Made by a program: the position numbers and the translations under genes. A DNA stretch of 64,000 bases from Candidatus Bathyarchaeota archaeon (GTDB taxonomy: Archaea; Thermoproteota; Bathyarchaeia; Bathyarchaeales; Bathycorpusculaceae): NCBI GenBank assembly GCA_026014665.1, contig JAOZHX010000019.1, forward strand, positions 62,001 to 126,000, read 5' to 3'. Below, piece after piece: positions 39,564 through 47,853 of this stretch. The notes below the pieces were generated by a model that saw nothing but the letters and a program-made list of their open reading frames with translations, was not told the DNA's origin and searched no databases. How positions within the stretch are numbered: the first letter of the stretch is position 1; each line of letters begins with the position of its first letter.

Positions 39564-41240
39564 TTAGAGGTAGGCTTCGGTTACATACCGATGCATCATT
39601 CTGTGGCTATTAAAGTAGTATGCTATTTTGCCAATTGAATTCTTCATTAGTCGTATCCACTCGTCATGTCGGTCATAGAAGGTGGGAAGGATAATGTATT
39701 CTAATTTGCTGTAGAGGTCTTCGGCTTCTTTTATGAAGCACTGCTGATCTTCAAGGCAAGCCTTGGGGTGTGGACCAATAGCCCAACCTGTAAGGTTCTC
39801 TATCCAACCTTCAATCCACCACCCGTCAAGAACACTAAAATTAACCACGCCGTTATGGGCAGCCTTCATGCCGCTTGTACCAGACGCTTCCATTGGCCGC
39901 ATCGGTGTGTTTAGCCAAACATCCACGCCCCCAACTAACTTGGCAGCGATGTTCATGTCATAACCTTCAAGGTAAACTGTTTCAATGTCGCCTTTGAGTT
40001 GCTTGGCAAAGCTATAAATTTGCTCAATAAGCCGTTTACCGCCTCCATCTCTGGGGTGGGCTTTGCCAGACATTATTATTTGCAACTTGTATTTTTTACT
40101 CATGGAACGGAGCCGATTTAAGTCTGAAAACAGCAAGGTTGGTCTCTTATATTCAGTCATTCTTCGTGCAAAACCAATGGTGAAAACGTCAGGGCTAAGG
40201 TTAACGTTTGCTGTCTTATTGCAATATTCTATAAGGTCTGCTTTCTGTTCAGTGTGAGCTTGCCAAATCTCGCAGTCGGGAATGAGGTCAACTTTCGCGA
40301 GTAATTCGGGTTCGATTGCCCATCCCTGCAGATACTTATCGAAGAGTTTGCGGTATTTCTCGCCCGTCCAAGTGTAGGAGTGTACACCGTTGGTTATGGC
40401 GTTAATTTGGTAGCCGGCAAACATTTTGCTTGAAACTTCTTGATGTCGCTTTGCCACACCGTTAACGTAGTTGCTGAGGTTGAGCGCCAGCAATGTCATG
40501 TTTAATCGGTCGCTACCGCCAAACTTCTTCAGGAGCCCTATGTCTACCGTGCCGTTTAAGACATCAGCGACAAGGTCATAACCGAATTTATCATGACCTG
40601 CCTCAACGGGTGTATGTGTGGTGAAAACACAAAGTTCCCTGACCTTATCGATATCCAAGCCGTTCTCTTTCAGAAGTTCAAGAGCCAAAAAGCTTGAGTG
40701 ACCTTCGTTCATGTGGAACTTGCGAATGCGGAAGCCTAACTCAGCAAGCATTCGAACTCCACCAAAGCCTAAAATCACTTCTTGTTTTAGGCGGTACTTC
40801 TCGTTTCCACCGTAGAGGTAATATGTTATTTCTCGGTCTTCGGGCAAGTTTCCTTCAACGTCGGTATCTAGAAAGAGGACAGGCACCACCCAACCCGTGA
40901 TGCTTTGGTATTTGTAGAGCCAAGCCTTAACTTCCACGCTACGACCCTGGATCTGAACAAAGACAGAGTTAGGCAAACGTGTCATTAGTTCCTCAGGATT
41001 CCATGGTCGAGACTGCTCACTCTGCCTGCCGTCTGCATCGAGGGTTTGCCTAAAATAATTCCGTTTACTGATTAACGTGACAGCAACAAGGGGCAACTTC
41101 AAATCGGCGCTTGATCGAATTGCATCGCCAGCGAGGGTGCCTAACCCGCCAGCATACGTTGGAATCTCACTGGTTAAGCCTACTTCCATGGAGAAATATG
41201 CTATCTTCTGACCTTTCAAGACGCCCTGTAATTCATCCAT
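39564..41240 (-). CDS. glgP: alpha-glucan (glycogen/maltodextrin) phosphorylase, short form
   Basis: The 558-residue GT35 enzyme releases glucose-1-phosphate from glycogen or maltodextrin using PLP. The opening IAYFSMEVGLTSEIPTYAGG, the region EGHSSFLALELL and the PLP lysine in ASGTSGMKAAHNGVVNFSVL near residue 450 are diagnostic. It belongs to the shorter phosphorylase form common in archaea and thermophiles, lacking the N-terminal regulatory part of animal or E. coli enzymes. GAGGGGAG is the ribosome site before the ATG. Confidence 0.94.
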   Translation of the reverse strand: MDELQGVLKGQKIAYFSMEVGLTSEIPTYAGGLGTLAGDAIRSSADLKLPLVAVTLISKRNYFRQTLDADGRQSEQSRPWNPEELMTRLPNSVFVQIQGRSVEVKAWLYKYQSITGWVVPVLFLDTDVEGNLPEDREITYYLYGGNEKYRLKQEVILGFGGVRMLAELGFRIRKFHMNEGHSSFLALELLKENGLDIDKVRELCVFTTHTPVEAGHDKFGYDLVADVLNGTVDIGLLKKFGGSDRLNMTLLALNLSNYVNGVAKRHQEVSSKMFAGYQINAITNGVHSYTWTGEKYRKLFDKYLQGWAIEPELLAKVDLIPDCEIWQAHTEQKADLIEYCNKTANVNLSPDVFTIGFARRMTEYKRPTLLFSDLNRLRSMSKKYKLQIIMSGKAHPRDGGGKRLIEQIYSFAKQLKGDIETVYLEGYDMNIAAKLVGGVDVWLNTPMRPMEASGTSGMKAAHNGVVNFSVLDGWWIEGWIENLTGWAIGPHPKACLEDQQCFIKEAEDLYSKLEYIILPTFYDRHDEWIRLMKNSIGKIAYYFNSHRMMHRYVTEAYL

Positions 41241-41386
41241 GAACGCTCCCCTCTACTACGACCGAGTATTATTATCAGCTTGGGCTTGTTATTAATCTAC
41301 TTTTCCATGTTAACGCTTAAAGAAATCAGGGAAAAACCGTAGAATAAATAGAGAGTTATGGGTTAAGGCAATAGAGGAGTAATGGG

Positions 41387-42517
41387 TTAAGGCGGCGGCC
41401 TAGTGCCTAAGACCACCGTGACATCCATCGACGAATGGTTCCTAATAACAGTCATAACCAAACTGTCACCAGGCAATGTGTGCTCTTCGAGGTAGGCGGC
41501 TAAATCATCATTATTCTTGATAGTGACACCGTTCAACGCGATTATTATGTCGCCGACTGCAAGTTTGCCATCTGAGGGACCGCGAGACACAACAGATTCA
41601 ATTCTCCATCCATACGTCACGTTTACGCCAGTTTGCTGAGCTAACTTATAACTCATGTCTTGCCCTGAAACACCCAGATATGAGTGCCCCTGGTAGGTAC
41701 CTGTAGAAATTAACGCTGAAATCTCCCGTAGTATAGTATTGGATGGGATTGCAAAGCCTAAACCCTGTGATTGAGATACAATAGCGGTAGTTATGCCAAC
41801 CACCTTTCCGACTGAATTCAAGAGCGGACCGCCCGAATTGCCTGGATTGATGGGTGCGCTGGTTTGGATGATGTTTGCGATGGCAAATCCGCCTGCAGTA
41901 TCCTCGGTTATGCTACGCCCTAGCGCACTTACAACGCCTGTGGTTAACGAACCGACCAAACCATAGGGGTTACCGATTGCTATAACGGGTTCACCTACGT
42001 TTAAGGTTGATGAGCTTACGATTTCTATGGGCTTAAATTCGGATGCTGGTGCGTTGACGGAGAGCACTGCTAAATCTGAATAGGGGTCAGTTCCAAGAAC
42101 CGCCGCTGAATAGCCGTTTCCGTTGTAAAAGGTAACGCTAAGACCACTCGCGCTTTCAACCACATGATAGTTAGTCAAAACAACATTTCGACCGCCAAAA
42201 TTGTAAACAAACCCAGACCCTTGTACGCCGCCGCTACTGGTCTCTCCTTGGATGAGGACAACAGATTGGCGAACGTTAGCGTAAATGTCTACAAGCGAGG
42301 TTTCATTTTGAAATATGGTAATGTTTTGGTAGGTGGCATTTTGAAAACCTTCCAAACTGGAAATGCGGGCTTGCATGTTTCCTATTTGAGCGTTTAAACC
42401 TTGAACTTGACGATACATAACAAAGTAAATGCCTAAACCGCCAACAAGCAACCCAGCAACGAAGAGCAACGCCAAGACGCCTGCTGTGGCTTTAATACAT
42501 CTCTGAGACGTTAACAT
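41387..42517 (-). CDS. htrA: HtrA/DegP-type membrane-anchored serine protease
   Basis: The 376-residue protein starts with a membrane anchor (residues 13-34), then a short coiled stretch, a trypsin-like domain with the triad His118 (VLTNYHVVES), Asp148 (DPYSDLAVLSV) and Ser228 (PGNSGGPLL), and one PDZ domain (about 285-370, with VGDIIIALNGVTIKNNDDLA). HtrA proteases degrade misfolded proteins outside the membrane. It lies 47 bases behind purA on the same strand and may be read from the same transcript. Confidence 0.94.
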   Translation of the reverse strand: MLTSQRCIKATAGVLALLFVAGLLVGGLGIYFVMYRQVQGLNAQIGNMQARISSLEGFQNATYQNITIFQNETSLVDIYANVRQSVVLIQGETSSGGVQGSGFVYNFGGRNVVLTNYHVVESASGLSVTFYNGNGYSAAVLGTDPYSDLAVLSVNAPASEFKPIEIVSSSTLNVGEPVIAIGNPYGLVGSLTTGVVSALGRSITEDTAGGFAIANIIQTSAPINPGNSGGPLLNSVGKVVGITTAIVSQSQGLGFAIPSNTILREISALISTGTYQGHSYLGVSGQDMSYKLAQQTGVNVTYGWRIESVVSRGPSDGKLAVGDIIIALNGVTIKNNDDLAAYLEEHTLPGDSLVMTVIRNHSSMDVTVVLGTRPPP

Positions 42518-42564
42518 GCACTCATCCCTCGAAACAGCATTGACGAATAAGAAAATAAAAGTTC

Positions 42565-43569
42565 CTATACTCGGCGGTCAATTAAATCCAATGCTTCAGG
42601 TCCAGTGCCTATAAACATAAGGGGCACCCCAGTTCGGCGTTCTACCTCTTGGATGAATTCCTTTGCTTCCTTGGGCAAATCATCATACCTCCGAGCGCCT
42701 CGGCAATTTGGATAAATAACATCCAGCTTAGTCATCGCAGCTTGCGTGGCACCGTTAATCTTTGCAGTCTTTCTAGCCAACTCAAAGTCAAACGGAGCAG
42801 ATCGCCGTTCCCTACCCGTGCCAGCGGCAACTTCGAACCAACCGCGTTTCAGTGCTTCTTCCTTAGTTATTTCTCCTGGTAAGGGTCCTGCACCCACTCG
42901 GGTGATGAATGATTTGTAGACAATTATAACTTCATCTACACGTGTTGGCCCGACTCCGGCTTCTGAAGCTATGGCAGATGCACCCGTGTCACGTCCCGTA
43001 ACGTATGGGTAGCCGCCGCCTAAAAAAAGCGACAGCATAAAGCCCTGTGTGCCCTCCAAGAGTACGCTTTTGCCAGCATCTAAGCCATCGTTGACTTCCA
43101 TGATTTGGTCGCAGATAAAGGGTTTGAGTTCAGGCATATCTTTGGCTAGTTTGGCGGTGCGTCTGACCCGTTCTTCGATAGCGGGACCCACACCCCAACC
43201 TGTAGTTCCTATGCCCTTGTTGATAGCGCTTGCCTTGTCTTGATCGCTGTGTTTTTGTTCGATGATAGAGGCGTTTTGGTCTATGCCAACCCGTTTGGGG
43301 TCAACCTGCGTAAGTTCCATTTCCTTGAAGAATTGCCCCACGTGAACGTTTGCACCTGCAGCAATAAGCAGCCGAGTCTTAGGATTTATAAAAGCTGCTG
43401 GAACCATGTGGAGAGCGTATTTTTTGCCTTCATACCATACGGTATGAGCTGCATTAACTGAGCCAGTGCGAACGCAAAAGTCAATGTTATCCTTTAAGGC
43501 TAAGTATGAGATGATTTTTCCTTTGCCTTCATCTCCCCAGAAGGCACCAACAATTACTGAGCAAGGCAT
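42565..43569 (-). CDS. purA: adenylosuccinate synthetase, archaeal short form
   Basis: The 334-residue enzyme joins IMP and aspartate with GTP, the first step from IMP to AMP. It opens VIVGAFWGDEGKGKIISYLA, the GTP/catalytic loop with the conserved Asp, then NAAHTVWYEGKKYALHMVP, GTTGWGVGPAIEERV and LLEGTQGFMLSLFLGG. The length is that of the archaeal form, about 90 residues shorter than bacterial PurA. Translation from the ATG at 43569 places the loop at the correct distance. Confidence 0.95.
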   Translation of the reverse strand: MPCSVIVGAFWGDEGKGKIISYLALKDNIDFCVRTGSVNAAHTVWYEGKKYALHMVPAAFINPKTRLLIAAGANVHVGQFFKEMELTQVDPKRVGIDQNASIIEQKHSDQDKASAINKGIGTTGWGVGPAIEERVRRTAKLAKDMPELKPFICDQIMEVNDGLDAGKSVLLEGTQGFMLSLFLGGGYPYVTGRDTGASAIASEAGVGPTRVDEVIIVYKSFITRVGAGPLPGEITKEEALKRGWFEVAAGTGRERRSAPFDFELARKTAKINGATQAAMTKLDVIYPNCRGARRYDDLPKEAKEFIQEVERRTGVPLMFIGTGPEALDLIDRRV

Positions 43570-43633
43570 AGTTGTTCACCTTGGAGAAGTCAGTTTAAGG
43601 TTTATTTAAAGCTGTAGGGTTTTTGGCGGAAAT

Positions 43634-43837
43634 TCATTCGTGCGAGCGCTTTTTATCCGCGTTAATTAGTTGAGCCAAACGATAGGTAACGAATGCTGAG
43701 AAACTTCTGATACCTTTCTTTATGGCGTATTCATCTTTGACCTTCAACCACTCGTTAAAAAAATAGTCATAAACTTCAGCCTTAACCGTAATGCTTTTGT
43801 AGCCTTTTTTCGGCGTCTACGTTCCCCTCTTAAGCAT
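43634..43837 (-). pseudogene. ribbon-helix-helix gene with an in-frame amber codon
   Basis: From the ATG at 43837 the frame reads MLKRGT, then TAG at 43817-43819, then continues in the same frame for 60 residues: TPKKGYKSITVKAEVYDYFF and on to AFVTYRLAQLINADKKRSHE, ending at 43634. The part after the amber is a clear ribbon-helix-helix domain and its PKKGYKSITV resembles the PRKGYKCITV of the divergent gene at 43907. No ATG, GTG or TTG follows the amber in time to give the whole domain. It is either a broken gene, a sequencing error, or read through. TAG is used as an ordinary stop elsewhere here (leuS). Confidence 0.5.
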
Positions 43838-43838
43838 A

Positions 43839-43925
43839 GTTACCGAACGTACATTTATATAAGGTTTAACAATGGTTGCGGTAATGTACCGTTAATTATA
43901 TATCTGATGAGTTACCGTAAAGTAC
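43839..43925. promoter_or_regulatory. divergent promoter with repeated GTTACCG-type sites
   Basis: TTTATATAAG at 43854-43863 is a near-palindromic TATA box that can serve both flanking ribbon-helix-helix genes. GTTACCG is found at 43839-43845 and 43911-43917, and CGGTA-ATG-TACCG at 43879-43891 is a perfect inverted repeat of its core. The spacing suggests an operator for autoregulation by one or both encoded proteins. Confidence 0.6.
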
Positions 43926-44089
43926 CAAAATGCATGGGAGCCAGCGACTTGCCGCGAAAGGGATATAAGTGTATAACCGTCACCGAGAAGGTACATCGAG
44001 AAATCCAAAGAAGAGCATATGAAACTGACCGAACCATGAAACAATACATAGAATTTCTATTAATCAACGATGACTCCCAAAGAAGGTAA
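43907..44089 (+). CDS. ribbon-helix-helix transcriptional regulator
   Basis: The 60-residue protein has the fold's strand PRKGYKCITVTEKV followed by two helices HREIQRRAYETDRT and MKQYIEFLLI. Proteins of this sort bind DNA as dimers. The start may be ATG 43907 or the ATG at 43934 (MGASDLPRKGY); one GTTACCG site lies between the two. It faces a related gene across a shared promoter and is followed after five bases by a zinc-ribbon mini-gene. Confidence 0.75.
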   Translation: MSYRKVPKCMGASDLPRKGYKCITVTEKVHREIQRRAYETDRTMKQYIEFLLINDDSQRR

Positions 44090-44094
44090 GCAAC

Positions 44095-44271
44095 TTGCCC
44101 ATTAAGATAGTTGAATACAACGAACGCGTCGCTGAAGTACAGTATATTTGTGACCTATGTGGCAAAATTGTCAGAACAAGCATAGTTCCAAAACAGGAAA
44201 CTGAAGAGCACACCAACGGCAAAATAATATGCTATAACTGCAGGACTTCTCAAACGAAAAAAACTACTTAG
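44095..44271 (+). CDS. 58-residue zinc-ribbon protein
   Basis: A TTG at 44095 with AAGAAGGTAAG upstream opens MPIKIVEYNERVAEVQYICD and continues to CYNCRTSQTKKTT. Two Cys pairs, CDLC (residues 19-22) and CYNC (46-49), form a zinc ribbon. It stands five bases behind the ribbon-helix-helix gene, so the two are one operon and may act together in gene control. The end overlaps the convergent gene by eight bases. Confidence 0.65.
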   Translation: MPIKIVEYNERVAEVQYICDLCGKIVRTSIVPKQETEEHTNGKIICYNCRTSQTKKTT

Positions 44272-44686
44272 AACACCTTTCAAGCGCTTCCAAATCAATT
44301 TTCCTCAAAAGTCTCACCACTTGTTTGCCCTTCGAATTTTTTTCTTTAGCACTTATTGTTCTCCGAGATTCGCAAATGCTGTCTAAAACTATTCCCTTCC
44401 CTTCATCAAGAATTACAGGGTAAACTCTACAACCGGTAGGTCTATCGATGTAAACGCTACATTGATGGTTTTTGCGGTCGTAGAACACGCAGTAGCCATC
44501 GCGATTTTTTAACGTGGCGTAGCCTTGCTTGTCGTATTGGACAAAGTCGCCTTCGATGAAGCCCTTGCTTTCTAAGCGTTTGATGTCGTCTTCGCACAGT
44601 AACATTTCTGTTTCGGTGCAGCAAACACCGCATTGCGTGCAATCCATAAGGTCGTAAGTGTTGCTGGAGTATTTTTGTTTTTGCAC
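44264..44686 (-). CDS. YkgJ-type Cys-cluster (zinc/iron-chelating) protein
   Basis: The 140-residue protein has the pattern CTQCGVCCTETEMLLCEDD near residue 16, then CVFYDRKNHQCSVYIDRPTGCRVYP, the eight-Cys arrangement of the YkgJ/UPF0153 family once labelled Fe-S oxidoreductases. The biochemical role is not established. The ATG at 44686 is the first in frame. Confidence 0.82.
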   Translation of the reverse strand: MQKQKYSSNTYDLMDCTQCGVCCTETEMLLCEDDIKRLESKGFIEGDFVQYDKQGYATLKNRDGYCVFYDRKNHQCSVYIDRPTGCRVYPVILDEGKGIVLDSICESRRTISAKEKNSKGKQVVRLLRKIDLEALERCSK

Positions 44687-44699
44687 TTTGCTTGTTGTT

Positions 44700-44936
44700 T
44701 TACGCGGGGTTTTTTATCAGGTTTAGGTTTAACATTTCTGCGTATGCAATGTTTCTTAGGGGCAATCGTGTGGTTTTACGGTTGCCCTGTTGGTACTCGA
44801 TGAAGGTGTTATTTTTTCCTGTGGCTTTGCGGAGAGCTGTTAATTGCACGTTCACTATAACTGCGCCGTCTTTTAGGTGAAGATTGACATTTTTACCAAT
44901 GTAGGATCTGGCGCTGTTTGAACTGAAACTTTCCAT
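44700..44936 (-). CDS. small strand-rich protein, possibly Sm-like
   Basis: From the ATG at 44936 (78 residues) the protein reads MESFSSNSARSYIGKNVNLH and then LKDGAVIVNVQLTALRKATG, followed by FIEYQQGNRKTTRLPLRNIA. The alternation resembles a small beta-barrel with a KNVNLHLKDGAVI first strand pair, as in Sm/LSm folds, but the Sm motifs are not complete. An ATG at 44945 overlaps the preceding gene's stop; GAGG fits the 44936 start. It forms an operon with the zinc-ribbon gene upstream. Confidence 0.55.
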   Translation of the reverse strand: MESFSSNSARSYIGKNVNLHLKDGAVIVNVQLTALRKATGKNNTFIEYQQGNRKTTRLPLRNIAYAEMLNLNLIKNPA

Positions 44937-44938
44937 AC

Positions 44939-45076
44939 TTACCATTCCTCGTCTTGTTCGGCGATTTTGTTCCAGCATTGTTGGCAGATTGGCAAGGTTT
45001 CGCCTTTTACTTGGATGTACAGTTTTATGTTTTCACTTGTGCATTTTTCTTTCCAAGGATTCTTACAGTGCTCCAT
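44939..45076 (-). CDS. 45-residue zinc-ribbon protein
   Basis: The frame is open further upstream, but an ATG at 45076 with GAGGAG before it gives MEHCKNPWKEKCTSENIKLY and then a strand and CQQCWNKIAEQDEEW. Cys4, Cys12 and the CQQC pair make a four-Cys zinc knuckle. The longer reading would collide with the promoter of the divergent membrane gene. It is followed directly by the possible Sm-like gene. Confidence 0.55.
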   Translation of the reverse strand: MEHCKNPWKEKCTSENIKLYIQVKGETLPICQQCWNKIAEQDEEW

Positions 45077-45166
45077 TTTTTTCTCCTCAAAACTTCGGTA
45101 GATTTTTTTCCTTTTAAGGCGAGCGTAGAAACTACTGTTCGGTGGTGGGGAGAGGTCAGTGAAAGT

Positions 45167-45180
45167 AATAGATATATATC
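45167..45180 (+). promoter_or_regulatory. TATA box of the 4-helix membrane gene
   Basis: GTAATAGATATATATC with GAAA just upstream is a good TATA/BRE pair, about 32-45 bases before the ATG at 45212. Confidence 0.5.
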
Positions 45181-45211
45181 GAGTTAGCAGTTGTTTATCC
45201 CCGAGGCATCC

Positions 45212-45652
45212 ATGTCTTTCTTTGAAAAACCTTTTGCAATCCCTGCCACAGCGAGCCTTATTATTCAATTAGCAGTTTTAGTCCTGCTTGTGTTTGGTTA
45301 CATCATTAAAAGAAGACTAAAATTTCGTAATCACGGGATTACTATGCTTTCCGCTGTCGTTTTACATGCTGCATCGGTTTTCGCTGTTATGGTGCCCTCA
45401 TTCATAGCGGGTTTCTCAACCCTAGAATCATTTGATTTTTCCAATTCATTGGTTGTTTTGGCGCTGTTTCACGTCGCTGCCGGAGCTATAACATTCGTCC
45501 TTGGTGTTTGGCTCGTTGGAACGTGGCATTTTCAGACGCAACTAACGAGTTGTTTTAAAAAGAAGCTTATAATGCGAGCAACTATGATAATTTGGTTAGT
45601 CGCCGTACTTTTAGGAACCACTCTATATACACTCTTTTACTTGTTAAGTTAG
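45212..45652 (+). CDS. four-helix membrane protein
   Basis: The ATG at 45212 has GAGG five bases upstream and gives 146 residues (the frame is open to 45191). There are four hydrophobic helices: ASLIIQLAVLVLLVFGYII, LSAVVLHAASVFAVMVPSFI, LVVLALFHVAAGAITFVLGV and MIIWLVAVLLGTTLYTLFYL, with RRLKFRNHGITML after the first. The layout is similar to DUF420 proteins linked with haem-copper oxidases, but no oxidase gene is near, so the name is left open. Confidence 0.65.
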   Translation: MSFFEKPFAIPATASLIIQLAVLVLLVFGYIIKRRLKFRNHGITMLSAVVLHAASVFAVMVPSFIAGFSTLESFDFSNSLVVLALFHVAAGAITFVLGVWLVGTWHFQTQLTSCFKKKLIMRATMIIWLVAVLLGTTLYTLFYLLS

Positions 45653-45693
45653 AGGGCACAATTACCCCATTCTCTATCAAATGCGGTATGGCC

Positions 45694-46239
45694 TCACAAC
45701 CGAATTATTTCGGGTAAGACCGTTTCTTTGGAAATTTTCAACAATGCAACCGATGGCCCACTCATAGGTGATAAGGGGTCTGTCGGTGTGCCAGGATTTA
45801 TGTAGAGAGTTTTATGCTCCCATTTAACGAGTGCTACATGGGTATGACCATAAACAAAGGCGTTAAAGCCGTTTTGTTTAGCTATCTCACGCATTCTACT
45901 AAAACCATACAGAGTGTTCGGGTCATGCATAACACCGATTTTCCAATCGAAAACTTTTAGCGAGTTAAGCCTTGGCAAAGCGCCGCTAACTTCTGGGCCA
46001 TCCATGTTGCCGTGCACCGCCAAGACGGGAGCGAGCTGTTCCAGTTCATCTAAAACCGCTAACTCCACCAGATCTCCTGCATGAATGATGTAATCGACGT
46101 TTTGGAAGATTTCAAGAACCTTGTTAGGGATGTACCTGGCTCTTTTTGGTATATGGGTGTCTGAGATTAAGCCGATGGTTTTGTAGGAGCTAAAATTTGC
46201 TTTTTCCTTACGTACTATCGACTGTTCGCTAAACATCAT
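45694..46239 (-). CDS. MJ0936/YfcE-type calcineurin-like phosphodiesterase
   Basis: The 181-residue metallophosphoesterase shows GLISDTHIPKRAR (D-x-H), YIIHAGDLVE (G-D), VHGNMDGPEV (G-N-x-D) and FVYGHTHVAL (G-H-T-H), the complete di-metal site. Family members hydrolyse phosphodiesters such as model nucleotides, and their in vivo substrates are unclear. The start at 46239 has an ATG pair (MM). Confidence 0.92.
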   Translation of the reverse strand: MMFSEQSIVRKEKANFSSYKTIGLISDTHIPKRARYIPNKVLEIFQNVDYIIHAGDLVELAVLDELEQLAPVLAVHGNMDGPEVSGALPRLNSLKVFDWKIGVMHDPNTLYGFSRMREIAKQNGFNAFVYGHTHVALVKWEHKTLYINPGTPTDPLSPMSGPSVALLKISKETVLPEIIRL

Positions 46240-46330
46240 CAGGGGTACCTTCAGCAGACTAACGCTTTCTAGTACAAATACTGGAGTTTAGTATAAAAAA
46301 TATTTTTAAAAAGACTATGAGGTTAACTGC

Positions 46331-47689
46331 TTAGGTCATGAACCTTCTAACCGTTTCATATAGAACGCTTGTCCCAAACACTAGATTCTCAACCGTTATA
46401 CGCTCGTCAATACCATGCATGCGCTTCTCTAATTTATCGTTAGGTTCGTCAGGGCGCATCGGGTTAAAACCGTAGCATACGCTGCCTGTTTGCCTAAAGA
46501 AGCGTGAATCAGTGCCGCCCGTGTCCAATTTGGGTGCCACCTCGCAGTCAGGCTCTAAGTCCTTTAGAACGCTTACTATCGAGTTGTAGAGTGGGGTTTC
46601 TGTTGTAGATTCTGAGCCGTCATGTATCTGCAAGATTTCAAAGCTTAACTTGTCCAAGCCAACGTCCACGAGCAGGTTTTTGATTTGGCTAAACGTTTCC
46701 TCTACACTTTGGCTTGGGAGGACTCGGCAGTCGAAAACTGCTTCGCACTCTGAAGGGATGATGTTCTCCTTTACTCCGCCATGAATCATAGTCGGTGTAA
46801 TCGTCATCTTTATTTTCGGCCTGATTTCTTCAGCCAACACCCTGTCAGTCTGGGCTAACTCGTCGAGTATTCGATCGCTTTGCTCTGGGTTGGCAAGTAG
46901 GCGCGAAAAGGGCTCTTGCAACATTGGGTTCTGTTTGGCAACTTGAACGAGAAACTGCTTGAGGGTTGGCAAGAACACAATTTGGGGCTGCATGCTTCCG
47001 ATTTTATCCATGACTTTGTTCATGCGTGCGATGGCGTTGTCAGCCATGTTGGGCATGGAACCGTGCCCTGGTGTGCCTTTTGCTTTTACTCTGAACCATA
47101 AAATTCCTTTTTCCGCTGTCTGCACCGTATAGATGTGGCCTTTGCTCTGCGGAATCGCCAGCCCTCCTCCCTCGTTTATAACGTAGGGACACCAAACCTT
47201 CTCTCGGTGATGCCGCAGCAGGTAGCCAGCGCCTTCCTCTCCGCCTTTTTCCTCATCAGCCGTGGCGGCCAAGACAACGTCTCCTTTCAGGGGAACGTTG
47301 TTTTTCTTGAGGAGTTTTAGAGTGAACACTTCAACGGCAACCATGCCCTTCATGTCGAAGGCGCCCCTGCCGTATACGTAACCGTCCTTAACTGTGCCTG
47401 CGAACGGGTCAACGGTCCATTCGGCGGGGTTAGCTGCGACTACATCAAGGTGCGAAAGCAAGAGCAAGCTGGGTTTTTCTCCTGTTCCCTTCAGCCTCGT
47501 GATTACGCTGCCTCTGCCGGGCGCTGATTCGATGATTTCTGGCGTAAAGCCTTCCTTTGCTAAGTCTTCGGCTATGAAGTTGGCTGCTTGCGTTTCGTTG
47601 CCTGGCGGGTTGGTTGTGTTTATGCGTATTAAGTCGGATAGGAATTTTGTTATTTCCTGTTCTATCTCATTTTGGATTTTCAGGGGCAT
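46331..47689 (-). CDS. M20-family metallopeptidase (ArgE/DapE-type)
   Basis: From ATG 47689 the protein has 452 residues; AAGGAG stands upstream, while an earlier ATG at 47770 has no such site. The zinc site is readable: LLSHLDVVAA (His), GRGAFDMKGM (Asp), ATADEEKGGEEG (catalytic Glu), LDTGGTDSRFF (Asp region) and RMHGIDERI (His). An insertion forms the dimerisation domain (AKGTPGHGSMPNMADNA). Such enzymes remove acyl or peptidyl groups from amino acids. It is divergent from an Lrp regulator. Confidence 0.9.
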   Translation of the reverse strand: MPLKIQNEIEQEITKFLSDLIRINTTNPPGNETQAANFIAEDLAKEGFTPEIIESAPGRGSVITRLKGTGEKPSLLLLSHLDVVAANPAEWTVDPFAGTVKDGYVYGRGAFDMKGMVAVEVFTLKLLKKNNVPLKGDVVLAATADEEKGGEEGAGYLLRHHREKVWCPYVINEGGGLAIPQSKGHIYTVQTAEKGILWFRVKAKGTPGHGSMPNMADNAIARMNKVMDKIGSMQPQIVFLPTLKQFLVQVAKQNPMLQEPFSRLLANPEQSDRILDELAQTDRVLAEEIRPKIKMTITPTMIHGGVKENIIPSECEAVFDCRVLPSQSVEETFSQIKNLLVDVGLDKLSFEILQIHDGSESTTETPLYNSIVSVLKDLEPDCEVAPKLDTGGTDSRFFRQTGSVCYGFNPMRPDEPNDKLEKRMHGIDERITVENLVFGTSVLYETVRRFMT

Positions 47690-47794
47690 TTTAAGCGATT
47701 CTCCTTCATTGTTTAGGTGATTTTTTTCTCTTAAGAGTATCTGTTGTAGGTTCAAGATTGCTGTTGGCAAGTTTTTTGATTATTCAACAACGAA

Positions 47795-47805
47795 GTTTAT
47801 ATATG
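47795..47805 (+). promoter_or_regulatory. TATA box of the Lrp-type regulator gene
   Basis: GTTTATATATG is a strong TATA box about 50 bases before the regulator's ATG at 47854. Confidence 0.5.
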
Positions 47806-47853
47806 ATGTCAAAAGATGCTAATGGTCAGTAAAAATAGACTGGGTTGGTCGGA

